Assembly (NCBI GenBank): GCA_037974335.1
Contig: CM075729.1
Span: 105,696,799 to 105,760,798, forward strand
DNA from: Prionace glauca
Taxonomy: Eukaryota; Chordata; Chondrichthyes; Carcharhiniformes; Carcharhinidae
DNA: 64,000 nucleotides
Direction: 5' to 3'
Shown here: positions 42,871 through 55,350 of the stretch, piece by piece
Layout of the letters: each line of letters starts with the position of its first letter
Numbering within the stretch: the first letter of the stretch is position 1
Translations under genes and position numbers: made by a program
Notes under the pieces: generated by a model
Told to the model about the DNA's origin: nothing
What the model saw: the letters and a program-made list of their open reading frames with translations, nothing else
The model's database searches: none

Positions 42871-43913
42871 AAGGAAATGTTAGGCTAATCAATCGGGAAA
42901 AACGTGGGGTCAGCTGGAATTCCCTGACCATTAACTTCCATGAGGGGTGAAATTGGGGTTGAGGAGAGGTGATTATAAACTCGTCTTTGTTTGTAAATTA
43001 GTAATTTTCCTCATGAATGGGTTAGTTTATAATTGTCAGTTGGTAACTTGATTCTAAATTTAATCAATCTAATGAAAAAGAAGGGTAAATATTTCATTAT
43101 TATTCCCGTTAATGTGGAAAACAACAGAAACTTGCTGTTAACCATTTCTTCTACTTTGTGATAATTCAAGGGACCGTTGACATTATTTTTTGATCATATT
43201 CTGCTATTTGTTGAAACATACAAGTCAGAGATTTTAAAAACTCCATGTAACGCAGTGTTGTTATGTATACCAGTTTGATACGAGAAGACAGTTTGTGATC
43301 AAACGCTTGTCGATGACAGTTAAAGAAATATGTAAGCACGCTCATACATGTTTTCCCAAGATCAGGAATTTTGTTCTGGGAGAAATGAGAAGTGTCTGTC
43401 TGCCAGGAACAAAGCGCTAAGCATTACCAGCAGGAACATCTTTAACATTCATATTTACAAGAGGAGAGATTGTAAGTTTAAGGATATTTGAAATGTGTTA
43501 ACTTGCTCACTTCTAGATGTTTCTGTTCATAAAAAGAAAAGCAGCCTGAGAGTTGTTGAATGTCAACTGTTGACTTGATCACCCACTTGTATTCCCCACT
43601 GGGAATAAATCCCAGAAAACAGAAATAGTACAAATTTCAACACAGCCTGAGTAAGAAGACAGAAGAAGAAAATGGTTCAATTTTTATGGTATCAGTTGTT
43701 ACAAGGCTGTGAAAAAGAATGCCTTTTCAATAATCTTTGAGAAACAGTACCCAAAGGGGAAGGAACCGGTTATTCTTGGGAATGGCACCCAAAGGACTAT
43801 ACCAGGCAATGAGGAGTGGCAATGAAGAGGAGCAGAAGGTGAAGACAAGGTGAACATTTGAGCAAATAATCTATGGCGTTCTTTCCTTCGGAACAAGATA
43901 ATTGGGTCAATCA
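42871..43913. other. unassigned
   Basis: AT-rich, without a recognised gene or repeat. Confidence 0.4.
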
Positions 43914-44634
43914 CATAAGAACATAAGAACATAAGAAATAGGAGCAGGAGTAGGCCATCTGGCCCTTCGAGCCTGCCCCACCATTCAATAAGATCATGGC
44001 TGATCTGTCGTGACTCAGCTCCACCTTCCCGCCCTCTCCCCATAACCCTTAATCCCTTCTCTTATCAAAAACCCATCAACCCGTTTCTTAAAAATATTTA
44101 GCGAGGCAGCCTCCACCACTTCAACGGGCAAAGAATTCCAGAGATTCACCACCCTTTGAGTGAAGAAGTTCCTCCTCAACTCCGTTCTAAACCGCACCCC
44201 CTTTATCTTGAGGCTGTGCCCCCTAGTCCTACTGTCTTTTTTGAGCGGGAAGAGTCTCTCCACCTCTATCCTATCCATCCCATTCATCACCTTATACGTC
44301 TCAATGAGATCTCCCCTCATTCTTCTAAACTCTAACGAGTACAAGCCTAGTTTATTCAGCCTCTCCTCATAGCTCAATCCCCTCAACTCCGGTATCAGCC
44401 GAGTAAACCTCCTCTGCACTCCCTCCAGGGCCAAAATATCCTTGCGCAGGTGCGGCGCCCAAAACTGCACACAGTACTCCAGCTGCGGCCTAACCAATGC
44501 CCTATACAGCTGTAGCAAGACCTCCCTACTTTTATATTCAATCCCCCTCGCTATGAAGGCCAGCATCCCATTCGCCTTCCTGACTACCTGCTGCACCTGC
44601 AAGCTGGGTTTTTGCGACTCATGCACAAGGACCC
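43914..44634 (-). mobile_element. young CR1 3' copy
   Basis: Tail CATAAGAACATAAGAACATAAG on the left. One clean frame of 203 codons (44626-44015) encodes the C-terminal domain (LLQLYRALVRPQLEYCVQFW, VQRRFTRLIPELRG). 5'-truncated at 44634. Nearly identical to the copies at 29664 and 49797. Confidence 0.93.
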
Positions 44635-44780
44635 CCTACTGTGAATGTTTTTTAGATTTGCTGTTTAATGTGGTTTGATAATTGAATAAAATGCTTTATT
44701 ACCTTCTGAATTGTATCCTACTGTGAATGTTTTTTAGATTTGCTGTTTAATGCGGTTTGATAATTGAATAAAATGCTTTG
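44635..44780. repeat. 82-bp tandem duplication
   Basis: CCTACTGTGAATGTTTTTTA starts at 44635 and again at 44717, with nearly identical sequence through GAATAAAATGCTTT. The first copy starts exactly at the truncated CR1 end. Confidence 0.85.
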
Positions 44781-45394
44781 TAATTTGAGTATCAGTTTCT
44801 GCATTTGTCTCCACTCAAGGCTAGGCGTGGTAATGTTGTTATTTCCAGAAAATTGGGGTAAATAAAAATAATATATAAAAATCCAACTAGAGAACAGGTT
44901 TTACTTCAGTTCATGAACTAAACCCTAATGCTGCCGTGCTGATTAAGTAACTTTCTCTATCAATTCCCAAAATGGAAAGCAGACATTTACTTCCACTGGG
45001 ATACTAATTTCTAATTCTACTTCATGGTCCATTCAGCAGTTTCCTTTGGGAGCATATCTTCACTGTCCAATCGATTATAACATTGTTCACAGTGAATCAC
45101 TGATAATAAGGTCAATGGTTGGAAATAAAATCAGGGCCATTGAATTAATAACTGAGTGGAGTTAATTTCCAATACAAAACTGTCCAAGCATACAAACATA
45201 TGCAGCAAGTTGTGTCAAACACTGGAATCTCTTGGAGGACATTTCCATTATTTTGGTTCAGTGCCATATTGTGTAAGAAAACCAGAGAGAATCATCCCCC
45301 AGCCGCATTGACAGGATTTCGTGCCTTACATTTAGGCTCTTTTAAGGGAAAATTTCCACATGGTTCAAATTGGCAAAATGGCTCTGAATTGCTT
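44781..45394. other. unassigned
   Basis: No gene recognised. Confidence 0.35.
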
Positions 45395-45490
45395 GCTACC
45401 CTCTGGCTTCTGTCATCAAGCCAGTTTTGTATCCATTTAGTTGTCTCACCCTGGATCGTGTGAGATTTAACCTTTTGCAACAACCCACCT
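45395..45490 (-). mobile_element. small CR1 RT fragment
   Basis: The minus-strand translation LLQKVKSHTIQGETTKWIQ and NWLDDRSQRV match the RT block LLQKV..HGI.G....WI..WL..R.QRV of the CR1s in this window. Confidence 0.65.
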
Positions 45491-45739
45491 TCTCAAAGCT
45501 TCATCCCCCCCCAACCCCCGCCACCCCCACCACCTCCAGCAGCTACAAATAGTTTTGTGCATTTGTTCCTTCTCTAAGTGCCTAAAATATGCAATTTGGA
45601 TTCATCCAAAAAATATCTAAAACCCTCTCCTTTTCACGCTAGCTAGGCTTTGGATTTTTCTCATAATATCGTCCCTAGAATTTTTTTGTTAAGATTGCTC
45701 CCTTGATGGTTTTCAATGTGTGAAATCTATTGTTTTCAG

Positions 45740-46060
45740 TTTTGAACACACTTACTGACTGAGCCTCTTCACACCTCTAGAGGACTGAATTCCTAAGATT
45801 TACCACCCTTTAAGTGAAGAAATTCCTCCTCAACTCAGTTCTAAGTGGCCTCCTTATTATTCTAAGTCTGGCTCCTCATTTTAGATCCTCCAGCCAGGGG
45901 AAACAACACTCCTGGATCTTCCCTTTTGAGCCCTGTAATAATTTAAAAAATGAGATCACCTCTCATTTTTCGAAACTCCAGAGAAGTCCAGCCCTTCATC
46001 CAGAATATCAATTTACATTTCCAATTTTCTCTCAGGAAACTCAATTCACACATTTTCCCC
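45740..46060 (-). mobile_element. old CR1 C-terminal fragment
   Basis: The CCACCCTTTAAGTGAAGAAA stretch and ATGAGATCACCTCTCATTTT are diverged versions of the CR1 region at 18100-18290. Confidence 0.65.
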
Positions 46061-46524
46061 TTTAAGAAGGAATTTAATGATTACGAGAATGTTTAATATA
46101 TAAGAGAAGATGCTGGTTGTACAGAACAGTGAAATATTACTGATGGGTGGCTGAGGGCTGTAGACATTGTCTTGCTGTCTAATATCAACAACTGGAATGT
46201 GAGGAAATAAATGGAGACCACAAATATTCTGTAGAACACACTCAATAATAAATCCAGTATGGAATTCAGGACCATTCTTACTCAGGACGTGAAACTGTCT
46301 GCATTATCGAGTGGTTGGAGTGAATAGTGTGAGCACGCTTCCGGAAGAGAAAGATAAGTACATCAGGGAGATGGAAGCAAAAGGACATGTGATGGGATTA
46401 GGTTAAGTAGTTTTGAATTTGGCAGCCAGCATCCACGACCTATTGGAGGAGAGACTGACCCATCATGTGAACAAGTGCTTTATGCTTTTATTTCTGAATG
46501 GATCCAGTTTTAAAATTGGACCTT
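46061..46524. other. unassigned
   Basis: Nothing recognised. Confidence 0.3.
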
Positions 46525-46654
46525 CTTGATCTGTTATCAGAGAGAAACATTTCTCTTTAATCACACTATTGATTCCATTGAGAATTTCAAATTCTCATTT
46601 GGATCACCTCTAAATCTTCTGTACTCAAGAAAAGACAAGTCCAGACAATGCAGC
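46525..46654 (-). mobile_element. decayed CR1 fragment
   Basis: The GGATCACCTCTAAATCTTCTGTACTC region corresponds to a diverged CR1 C-terminal domain in reverse. Weak match. Confidence 0.35.
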
Positions 46655-46932
46655 TTGCCCTTGTCTGGCACAGTGGAACAGTGGTCAGCACAGAGTCAAG
46701 GACCCGGGTTCAAATCCAGCCTCAGGTGACTGTGCTGAGTTTGCACATTCTCCCTGTGTCTGCATGGGTTTCTTCCGGGTGCTCCGGTTTCCTCCCACAG
46801 TCCAAAGATGGGCAGGTTAGGTGTATTGGCTTTGCTCAATTGCCCCTCAGCGTCAGAGGAATTAGCAGGATGGATAAGTGGGCTTATGGGGATAGAGATT
46901 GTGGTCCGTCTGCTCTGTAGGGCTTCTATGAT
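46655..46932 (+). mobile_element. tRNA-derived SINE, diverged
   Basis: Head TGGAACAGTGGTCAGCAC, box B GGGTTCAAATCC, central TTCTTCCGGGTGCTCCGG, tail CTGTAGGGCTTCTATGA. Confidence 0.85.
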
Positions 46933-47734
46933 CTTAACCTCAGTTTCATTCTGGCAAATCTTTCAGACCAAAATATCCTTCCCAGCACTGAGTATACATC
47001 TCCAGATGGGGAAGTGAAGGAGACAAAAGCAGTGAGAAACAACGGCTGTGTTTCACCTGAATTGGCTCTAAGAGTGGGAAAACGGGAGGGTTTCCTGTTG
47101 GCACTGGCAGTGTCTGTCAGGTAGGATTCACACAGCTGATAGATGCAAATTCTATACCTCAGGAATCATGCCAGCCAGTGCAGATGTTAAAAAGGACGCC
47201 CCAGTCTCTGTGGTTGCAGACATGTCCCATTCCCCTGAAAATACAAATGGTGACAAGGGGAGCACCATCAATCCATCAACATAGAGGGTATCACCCCCAG
47301 CACTGGAATAACAGGTTACTCTCCCGCCACCCCCACTGCCCACTCCCCAACCTTCCTGCACACCATGCCCAGCCCTTCCGCAGCCTCCTCCCACTCAGAC
47401 CCCCACAGGCCCACTCCACCTCAGCCTCTCTTCAGCTTCCGTCTCCTCATACCAATCTCAGCCCCCTATCCCCTCAGACTATCTTCAGGCCGCATCCATT
47501 TGCAGTACCAATGATGCACTGCCCCCACCCACCCCCTCTTCCTCCCTCCAGGCACTGACATTCTGGCCTGCTGCCTTAGTTCCATGAGGATCAAGGAAGT
47601 AGATCCAGTGCCATGTCCCCAGATGCTACTGCCTGGCTTCAGAGGGAGGGTCCCCCAAGCATTGACCTTGGCACTCTCCTCCAGGGTGAGGAGCTCATGG
47701 CTGGACTGCCCTTTCTCATCCTGGGAAAGATGTT
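46933..47734. other. unassigned, C-rich in part
   Basis: The frames at 47178-47558 (+) and 47750-47466 (-) follow C/G-rich composition and show no domain. Confidence 0.35.
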
Positions 47735-49796
47735 GGGTGGAATTTTCCAATAAAAATTCTAAATGTTAAATGGACAAGAAAATGCATCACTCCCAGTTAC
47801 AACCCCAGACTGCCGAGGCACAGTCCCAATAAAGCCCACACAATCGCCTCCCACTGCCCCCACCCCCTACACCATGTATCTTTCCAGCCAACAGGTTTAG
47901 AAACTCCCCACCCCCCTTTATCCCCCCCCCCACAGCCACCAGGAGCATACCAAGACTGGGGATGGGGTGCCCGAGCTGCATCTCCTTTGAGGAATGCTGG
48001 AGCTAGCAGGGGAGGGCGAGGAGAGAATGGTCACTGACAGCCAGGTCACCATGGAAGTGAGCATCTGCTAAACCCGAGTTCAAATGGCTCATTCCAGATA
48101 AGTGGTACTCTGCCCAGACACTTGTCCCTCTCTTGCACTGAACCTTGAATCATCTGTTACAGGAAATGACTCTGACCCAGACCTTCGGGTGTTGCCACCA
48201 CCACCTACCCCACCCCCGCCCTATCCTCCCCAACCTTCCTGCTAAAACACCCCACGAGGCTTCAGTGGGAACCTCAGAGGAAGGCCTTGAGGAATCTACT
48301 GAAGACAACACCGTTTAGTCGACAGGAGCATCCACCATACAATTCACCAGCACAGATACAATCACCATGATTGGATATTTTAGTGGTGAAGCTTCTGGGG
48401 TCACTCTCTGGTGCACACAACACAGCCGCAAATGCACAACGGGTGGAGGAGGGAACTTCCGAGGCTCGGACGTGCGGAAGTGTGACGAAAGCAAGGATTC
48501 AGCTGTTCCCCAGCCAGATACTGGGCCTCAGGGACTGGTTGTCGGAGATGCATCAGCAGAACCGGGTAACGGTGGAGGGGCTATCAACAGCACTGCAACA
48601 ACTACAAGGCTGTTTGGAGGAGTCCAACAGGCTTCTGTCACAAGAAGTGGTGTTGGCACAGTGTGGTACCCAGGCCAATGCTGCAAGGGTGGCATCTGCA
48701 GTGGAAAACCTGGGGCAAGAAATGGTCCCCATGAGTGACGGGTGCAGGCCACCCTCGAGACACAGCGAGCCACGGCTGGAGTGTCAGTGCCAGCCTGGAG
48801 GCTCATCAGGCCATGGCCACTGGTATTGGGGGAATTTTGTAGTCACAGGTAGCCATGGCTGGGACTCTCGCTGGCATTGTGGAGATACAGCAGGCCGTGG
48901 CTGTGAGCCTCGACAACTTAACCCAGGCTCAGAGGGCTCCTGCTGAGGGGCTCCGGAGCCTGGCTTGTTCACTGAATGCTGTAGTGGAGGGGTTCCTGAG
49001 CTTGGCCGAGTCTCAGAGGGCCAGGGCTGAAGGATCACAGAGGGATCTGGGCCTCCAGGACTGGCAGAGCCAGGAAACACCGGAGCTTCTGGAGCTCAGT
49101 CCAGCTACCCTGTTTACCCATGTAGTGTCTCTAGGGACTCTGGGTACCCCAAGGGAGGAGGAAGGGCTTGAGCCCATGCTGGGGTCTTCCACCCAGGAGA
49201 ACCCAGATGTCCTGAGACCTTCTGATTCCTTCTTCCTCACATGAGGGCATCTCAGGGCCGGCGTGATGAACAGGTTGGCACCGAAACAGTGCCATCCACA
49301 AGTCAGCCGGGGCCCTCCAGGTATCGGCCCTCCCAGGGAATGACCACCAAGGGCATCACAGACAACAGGGCACAGATCACAGCTGGATACCTCCACCTCT
49401 GATGTGCATCCTGGGGCGGAACCGAGAAAAAGCAGTAGGCTACGTAACATTAGAATGGGTCACTAAGAGGGCATGGGTGAAGGTCAGCAATATTCAGGGT
49501 GAAGTTTTTGTCACTGTTAAAAATCACCATTAAATGTTTTTGCCCCTCACAGCTGTGACTAATCTGTCTCTGATTCTACCCCCCACAGAGCTGAGCGTAC
49601 CCCGATCCCATGCATCAAGGCGCAGACCGCTGTCTGTTGTGCAATACTGGCCCATCAGCTAAAATTACAGACCGCCTGCTCTGCTTTCCCCAGCATCCAC
49701 CAGACCCTATTTAAATACCATCCCCTGGCATCTGTCCCCTCTTAGCCCCACCGTAACTCCAACCCCCACTGCCCGTAGCCCACATGCTTGTGGTCA
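47735..49796 (+). mobile_element. probable DNA-transposon relic, accessory region
   Basis: GGGTGGAATTTTCCAAT at about 47740 resembles the end of non-autonomous DNA elements. Frames at 48371-48946 and 48855-49244 encode Gln/Leu-rich, coiled-coil-like sequence (LSTALQQLQGCLEESNRLLS). PIF/Harbinger elements carry a second gene next to the transposase, and a transposase relic lies 1-2 kb further on in the opposite orientation. The link is inference, since no Myb motif was seen. Confidence 0.35.
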
Positions 49797-50229
49797 AACT
49801 CGTTAGAGTTTAGAAGAATGAGGGGAGATCTCATTGAGACGTATAAGATGATGAATGGGATGGATAGGATAGAGGTGGAGAGACTCTTCCCGCTCAGAAA
49901 GGACAGTAGGACTAGGGGGCACAGCCTCAAGATAAAGGGGGGGGGGGGGTGGTTTAGAACGGAGTTGAGGAGGAACTTCTTCACTCAAAGGGTGGTGAAT
50001 CTCTGGAATTCTCTGCCCGTTGAAGTGGTGGAGGCTGCCTCGCTAAATATTTTTAAGACGCGGGTTGATGGGTTTTTGATAAGAGAGGGGATTAAGGGTT
50101 ATGGTGAGAGGGCGGGAAGGTGGAACTGAGCCACGACAGATCAGCCATGATCTTATTGAATGGCGGGGCAGGCTCGAAGGGCCAGTTGGCCTACTCCTGC
50201 TCCTATTTCTTATGTTCTTATGTTCTTAA
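49797..50229 (+). mobile_element. young CR1 3' copy
   Basis: Encodes SLEFRRMRGDLIETYKMMNG through FFTQRVVNLWNSLPVEVVEA, with tail TTCTTATGTTCTTA. A run of about 13 G at 49937-49949 is private to this copy. Confidence 0.92.
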
Positions 50230-50559
50230 ACCCTTACTGCTATGTGGGCCCAGATGCAGAGTGCATTTGGAGAACAGGTAGGAGTCAGACATGTCTGGCA
50301 TCAGGGCAGGATCCCAGTGTCCTTACAGTGAGTTGTCGTCATCTTCCAGCCTTGAACAAACACTCCTTGGCATGGCCAGCTCAGGCCCATTATCCTGTTG
50401 TGATATGACTTGGAACCAGGGGGCTGTGGTGAAAGAGGGTGGGGGAGGGGATGGGTTGGGGGTTTAAGGGAGCAGCTTGGCATTGTTGGGGGGGTGGTGG
50501 TGACTGCAGCTCTGCCAGACCCTCATCATCACCGCCTGTCCTTCATCCTCCGGATCCTC

Positions 50560-51800
50560 ATGTGGCAGTTCCTATAAATCCTGCAGGTGGTGGTCCCCCT
50601 CCCTGCCACCCCTCCATCAACCCCCTGCTCTGCTGTCCTCCCCCCCCTCCATTTTGGACTCCCCCTGCTGTACGATATTGTGCAGAATGCAGCAGACGAT
50701 GATGATGTGGAATGTCCACACTGGGCCATGTTGGAAGACACCCTAGAGAGGTCCAGGCACCAGGACAACTTTTGTAGCAAGCCTATGTGTGAAAGTTAGA
50801 TTAAAACAATTGTGAAAATTAAAGTTCCATAATTGTCAAAACAAAACTCTGTGAAGTGATGGAAAATGATTATTCTCCAAATACGGCCTTCAGTCAGGCC
50901 TTAAGTCAGGCCAACACTGACATACACAGGATAAGTGAGTATATCTAAAACCTTGATCCATAAACACGGCATTCCAGGTCAGGACAGCAAGATGAAAACA
51001 AAGAACAAGTTACCATGGCGATTACCTAATAGCAAGATATGGGGACATATTACGCTAATGAAGGATTGGTTTTCTATTGGATAAGGGTAAATGGGCTTTG
51101 CTGTAATTGGTGGACATGTATGTCAATGAAAGATGTGAAAAATCTCTTGTTCCTGATTTGCAGTAATTAACTATAACTGCTGAGCTGTTTCTCTGTAATC
51201 TCAGAATCGCTCTGGACATCCAGTGTTGGCCTTAGAGAGTTCTCCTTGTACACAAGTAATTAAAAATCTTGCATTGGATGCATGGTGTCCAGCGCTGTTT
51301 GTGTTCAGAGTCTTTCAGTGCCTTTACATTGCTGATACCCAAGCGAAGGCTAACTTATCCACTTCTCAACAACGGACCGGGTGGCTGGATGGGTCTCATT
51401 ACAATGGGTTTCTGCCTCCATCCTGGGCCTCCACACTGGCTTCATCAGCCATGACTCAGCAGGTATCCTTTGTCCCGCACAAGCCATCCGGGCAACCTGG
51501 GCTGGTCTTCAAATAGCCCAGGGATGTCCGTACATCTCAGGACATAGTTGTCACGGACATTCCCTGGGTGCTGTGCACACACCTGCATGATGATCAGTCT
51601 GTGGTCACTAACTATGTGGACATTGAGGGAGTTATCCTGTTGATAAATTGTTGTCCTTCACCTCGCAGAGTGCACAGGGTCATCCCCACACCATCATCTT
51701 CATGGCTGTCCTAATGCCTTGCTCAGATCAAGAGCGGCTTGAGGATTGAGAACTGGTGGTGATCTGAATACTGTCCCAGACTCTGGACACTCCCCACATT
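50560..51800 (-). pseudogene. PIF/Harbinger transposase relic
   Basis: A DDE-type transposase that would cut and move its own DNA. On the minus strand, in several frames: a NSLNVHIVSDHRL-like block near 51650 (family HSINVQLVCD), a GDKGYLLSHG-like block near 51480 with the catalytic Asp, LMKPVWRPRMEAETHCNETH near 51420 (family LLTPV.NP...AE..YN..H), and after an interruption WTFHIIIVCCILHNIVQQ near 50700 (family HIIVACCILHNI). The order matches the family. It has many stops and is split by about 0.53 kb of foreign sequence at 50785-51316. Confidence 0.72.
50785..51316 (+). mobile_element. possible solo LTR fossil inside the transposase relic
   Basis: The segment separates two parts of the transposase that should be contiguous. 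It begins near TGTGAAAG and ends near GTGTTCA, and has an LTR-like 3' part (a CTGTTTCTCTGTAATCTCAG stretch, then AATTAAAAATCTTGC). No coding parts and no convincing target duplication were found. A fossil if real; the family is unknown. Confidence 0.35.
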
Positions 51801-52225
51801 AACACCCTGAAGGGACAAGGTGGGGGCAGGAGAGACAGTGTCAGTTCAGCTGCCTCCCAGTGAGGGTGCTGAGCCCCCTGTTGGTCTGGATGTCACTCCC
51901 CTTTCCCCTCCAGTTCAGTCAGTGTCTCACTTCACTCTGTGAGCCGGGGCTGTGTCTTCTCCACGTCTTCGTTCCACTCCCTGGGCTGCTGCACTGAGTT
52001 GCCACCACTTCCAGCCGCTGAGTCCAAAGACAGCAGGTTGTCATAAGAACACATTGACAATGAGGATTCCTCTTTATTTCTCTCATCACACAAGCTGCTG
52101 TGCTCAGAACAGCTTTAAACATTTAGCTGGTGACTCTCACCTTTCCTCATTCCAATATCTTCTTGCTCAGCATTCTGTGAAATATTCCTGATTCCCAGCA
52201 ACTTTCTGATCCTCTCTCCATCATA
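51801..52225. other. unassigned
   Basis: No gene recognised. Confidence 0.35.
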
Positions 52226-53031
52226 AGAAGTCTTACAATACCAGGTTAAAGTCCAACAGGTTTATTTGGCAGTACAAGCTTTCGAGCATTGCCCCTTCAT
52301 CAGGTGAGTGAGAGTTGGGTTCACAAACAGAGAATTTATAGACACCAACTCAGTTTACAAGGTAATGGTTGAAATGCGAGTCTTTACAGGTAATCAAGTC
52401 TTAAAGGTACAGACAATGTGAGTGGAGAGAGGACCAAGCACAGGTTAAAGTATTGTCTCAGCCAGGACAGTTAGTGAGATTTTGCAAAGCCCAGGCAAGT
52501 TGTGGGGGTTACAGATAATATGATATGAAGCCAAGATCCTGATTGACCACACAACACTGCGACAGCAACCTCTGCAAGACATGCCGGATCATCGACATGG
52601 ATGACATCATCTCACATGAGAACAACATCCACCAATACACAGTACATACTCCTGCGACTTGGCCAACATTGTCTACCTATACACTGCAGGAAATGAGGCA
52701 TGGTACATTGGGGAGACCATGCAGACATTATGACGTTGGATGAACGAACACCGCTTGACAATCGCCAGGCAGGAGTGTTTTGGCTAAGATGCAAATGAGA
52801 TCAAGCCTTGGACGAGGAGCTACACCTACTCCAATCAGTTTGGATCATGTAGATTAAGCCCAAGACAGGTGGTGAGAGCCCTGTCTTGTCAGGTTGGATC
52901 GGGAATGTCTCGACTTGTTAGGACTCTGAGTTGGCTTCAATTTGACTTGATTGGATTGGAATAAAGTAAATAAGAAAAAAATGCTGCCAAATAAACCTGT
53001 TGGGCTTTAACCTGGTGGTATGAGACTTCTT
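52226..53031. mobile_element. Penelope-like retroelement fossil with inverted ends
   Basis: The two ends are inverted copies (left CCAGGTTAAAGTCCAACAGG, right the reverse complement of nearly the same bases). The middle on the plus strand shows a Cys pair (SNLCKTCRI) and an AWYIGET/RMNEHRLTI-like segment typical of the GIY-YIG endonuclease of Penelope-like elements. The left third lies in the opposite orientation to the right part, so the piece is an inverted composite. Broken, with most of the RT missing; moderately old. Confidence 0.65.
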
Positions 53032-53839
53032 ACTTACTCCACATCATGACCTCTTTCCATCCTCACTCCCATATTTCAGAAAGACCACTGCAGCCCCCCC
53101 CAACCTGGATAATGGAGAATCCCGCATATTATTATCACTCATCAGCCCCAAACAGACATGGCAAATCAATATCACTCTAATTTCTTTGTTGGTTTGGGGA
53201 GATTTGTTTGGGGATAATTTCAGCCCCTAGCTGTGTAGGATGTGGATCAGAGATCTTTGCAAACACTGAGTCAGCTGCTGTCTCCAATGACGACTGAATT
53301 TTACCCCCACTTATCATCACTGAACCTTGATCAACAATATCCTCACTCTTCAACCCATTAAATCCTCAATTAAAATGCAAATGATAAAATTACAAGAATT
53401 CTTCAATGTCAGATTGTGTTCAATGATTCAATTTCTTTACATGTTGCTCTGTGGACCATGGGACAGAGCTGTTGGCTCTCCCAGTCTCTGTGACTTCCTT
53501 CCACACCAACACACTCACTTTATCAGCTTCTCCACACTTCTCATTACTGAGAAGCTGGTGAGCCTTCACCTCCAGCTCACTGGGAAATGTGTTGAAGTTT
53601 GATTCTCTAAAGTTAGGACACGGCTTCCTCTCCTCTGTCTCTCGCACTGACATCTTCTTTTCTGTTAACAAGTCAATCAATGCTGATGGAAAACAGTGAA
53701 TGATGCTGACATTTGGTCTGAACTCAGCCAGTTCACATTGGATTGAACCTCACCAACTGTCCATTCCAATCATCACAAGCTGCTGAGTGAATGAATTGAA
53801 CCTTTCCTGTGAAATCAGTGAAGAACAATTCAGACAAGG
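53032..53839. other. unassigned, downstream of the MHC-like gene
   Basis: No recognisable gene. The 86-codon minus-strand frame at 53680-53420 has no domain I know. Confidence 0.35.
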
Positions 53840-53852
53840 CAAACACTGACAA

Positions 53853-53858
53853 TTATTT
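53853..53858 (-). terminator. candidate polyadenylation signal of the MHC-like gene
   Basis: TTTATT on the plus strand (AATAAA on the minus strand) in AT-rich sequence downstream of the last candidate exon. The exact 3' exon is not defined. Confidence 0.35.
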
Positions 53859-54477
53859 ATTGATTACAATCTACAGTCATCAGCGTCACAGTGAAACATT
53901 GATAATATAAAATAAGACTTTCCTACATAAATGTATTTTAACTCTAATATTTATGAACATATAAAACAGATGAAATAAACCATTACATAAAGTGCAAAAT
54001 AAGCCAGTTTCAATCAATATAAAATGTTGCTCTCTGAGTTTCCTCACTACATTTACTGAGTTCAGTAATCACTCGAACCAAACAAGTTGTTGAAGATAAG
54101 ACAGTTCGAGGGAAAACCATCCCTGAAGATCTTGTTGACTGTGAGAGGCATCATATTGCTGATACTGGTTGGAAATGCTACTCGAGAGAGTCTCACTTCA
54201 AGAATCAGATCCCAACCTGGTGGATCGGGGATCCACTGTTCAATCTGTGGAAATACATTCCCAGGAAAAATAGATCTCAGTCAAAGAGCTGAGTGTAAAC
54301 AGTGATGTGTCATTGCGTGTGTCTGTTGTGATATGGAAGGGTGGACAATGATGTCCATGTTCACACTAGAACAAACTAATCCAGTTATTCATCAATGTGG
54401 CTCTGGGAATGTCCTTTACTGGAGCCCAGTAAACCCACAAGGTAAGGAATGAACAGAAACAAGACAATCGGCTCAGG

Positions 54478-54670
54478 GTCAGGAGGGAGTGAAATTAATC
54501 TGACAGGTTTTAACAGTGTCTGGGAGGGTGAGACAGGGTCAGGAGGGAGTGAAATTAGTCTGACAGGTTTTAACAGTGTCTGGGAGGGTGAGACAGGGTC
54601 AGGAGGGAGTGAAATTAGTCTGACAGGTTTTAACAGTGTCTGGGAGGGTGAGACGGGGTCAGGAAGGAGT
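54478..54670. repeat. 60-bp tandem repeat, three copies
   Basis: The unit GGAGGGAGTGAAATTAGTCT then GACAGGTTTTAACAGTGTCT and GGGAGGGTGAGACAGGGTCA is repeated three times with 1-3 differences. It lies in the 3' part of the MHC-like gene. Confidence 0.93.
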
Positions 54671-54705
54671 GATATCAATGGGAGATAAATTAAAATGTCA
54701 CTTAC

Positions 54706-54720
54706 TGAATCAGGGATGTT
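54706..54720 (-). CDS. possible 15-bp microexon of the MHC-like gene
   Basis: The minus strand reads acceptor CCCTGTTCCAG, then AACATCCCTGATTCA, then donor GTAAGTGAC. Both sites are strong. MHC class I tails are built from several very short exons. Without a transcript this remains tentative. Confidence 0.3.
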
Positions 54721-55166
54721 CTGGAACAGGGAGATCAAAAGCTGAGAAAATTAGAACAGAATGTGAGAAATGGAATAAAATATAAAAATGCAGAATGTGA
54801 GATTTTTTCTATCTCATTGGACCCAGGATTGAATTAGCTCCCATCCTTAACTAAACAGGGTCACACATTGTAGAATCCTTTCACTGCTGCAGTGCGGGAT
54901 CCTGTTCTGAACATCATCAATTCATGTTCAGAGTTTTGTATCAGTTCACAGTAAGTGTGTATTAATGGTGCAGACCATATCTCTAGTTCTAGTAGACAGT
55001 GTAGGTATGGAGAGCTCCCTGTCCATCTCCAGACTGGCCCTTGCTCTGGCTCATGTTTCCATTTACACCACTGTGTGGGTGGTACAGTACTCAGTCCCAC
55101 ATTAACCCTTTAGTTACCATGCCCAACAACCACACAAATTATCAATGAGCACAAAGGGACTGGCTG

Positions 55167-55350
55167 TGAGTATGGAGGGTGAGGGAGTGGAGTATGAGGG
55201 AGTGGAGCATGAGGGAGTCCAGCATGAGAGAGTGGAATGTGAGGAAATGGAGCATGATGGAGTGGAGAATGAGGGAGTGGAGGGTGAGGGAGTGGAGGGT
55301 GAGGGAGCGAACAGTTGGGGAGTGGAGGGTGAGGAAGTGGAGGGTCAGGG
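55167..55350. repeat. 15-bp minisatellite
   Basis: Degenerate repeats of GAGGGAGTGGAGxxT. The open frame it gives (GVEYEGVEHEGV...) is compositional. Confidence 0.88.
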
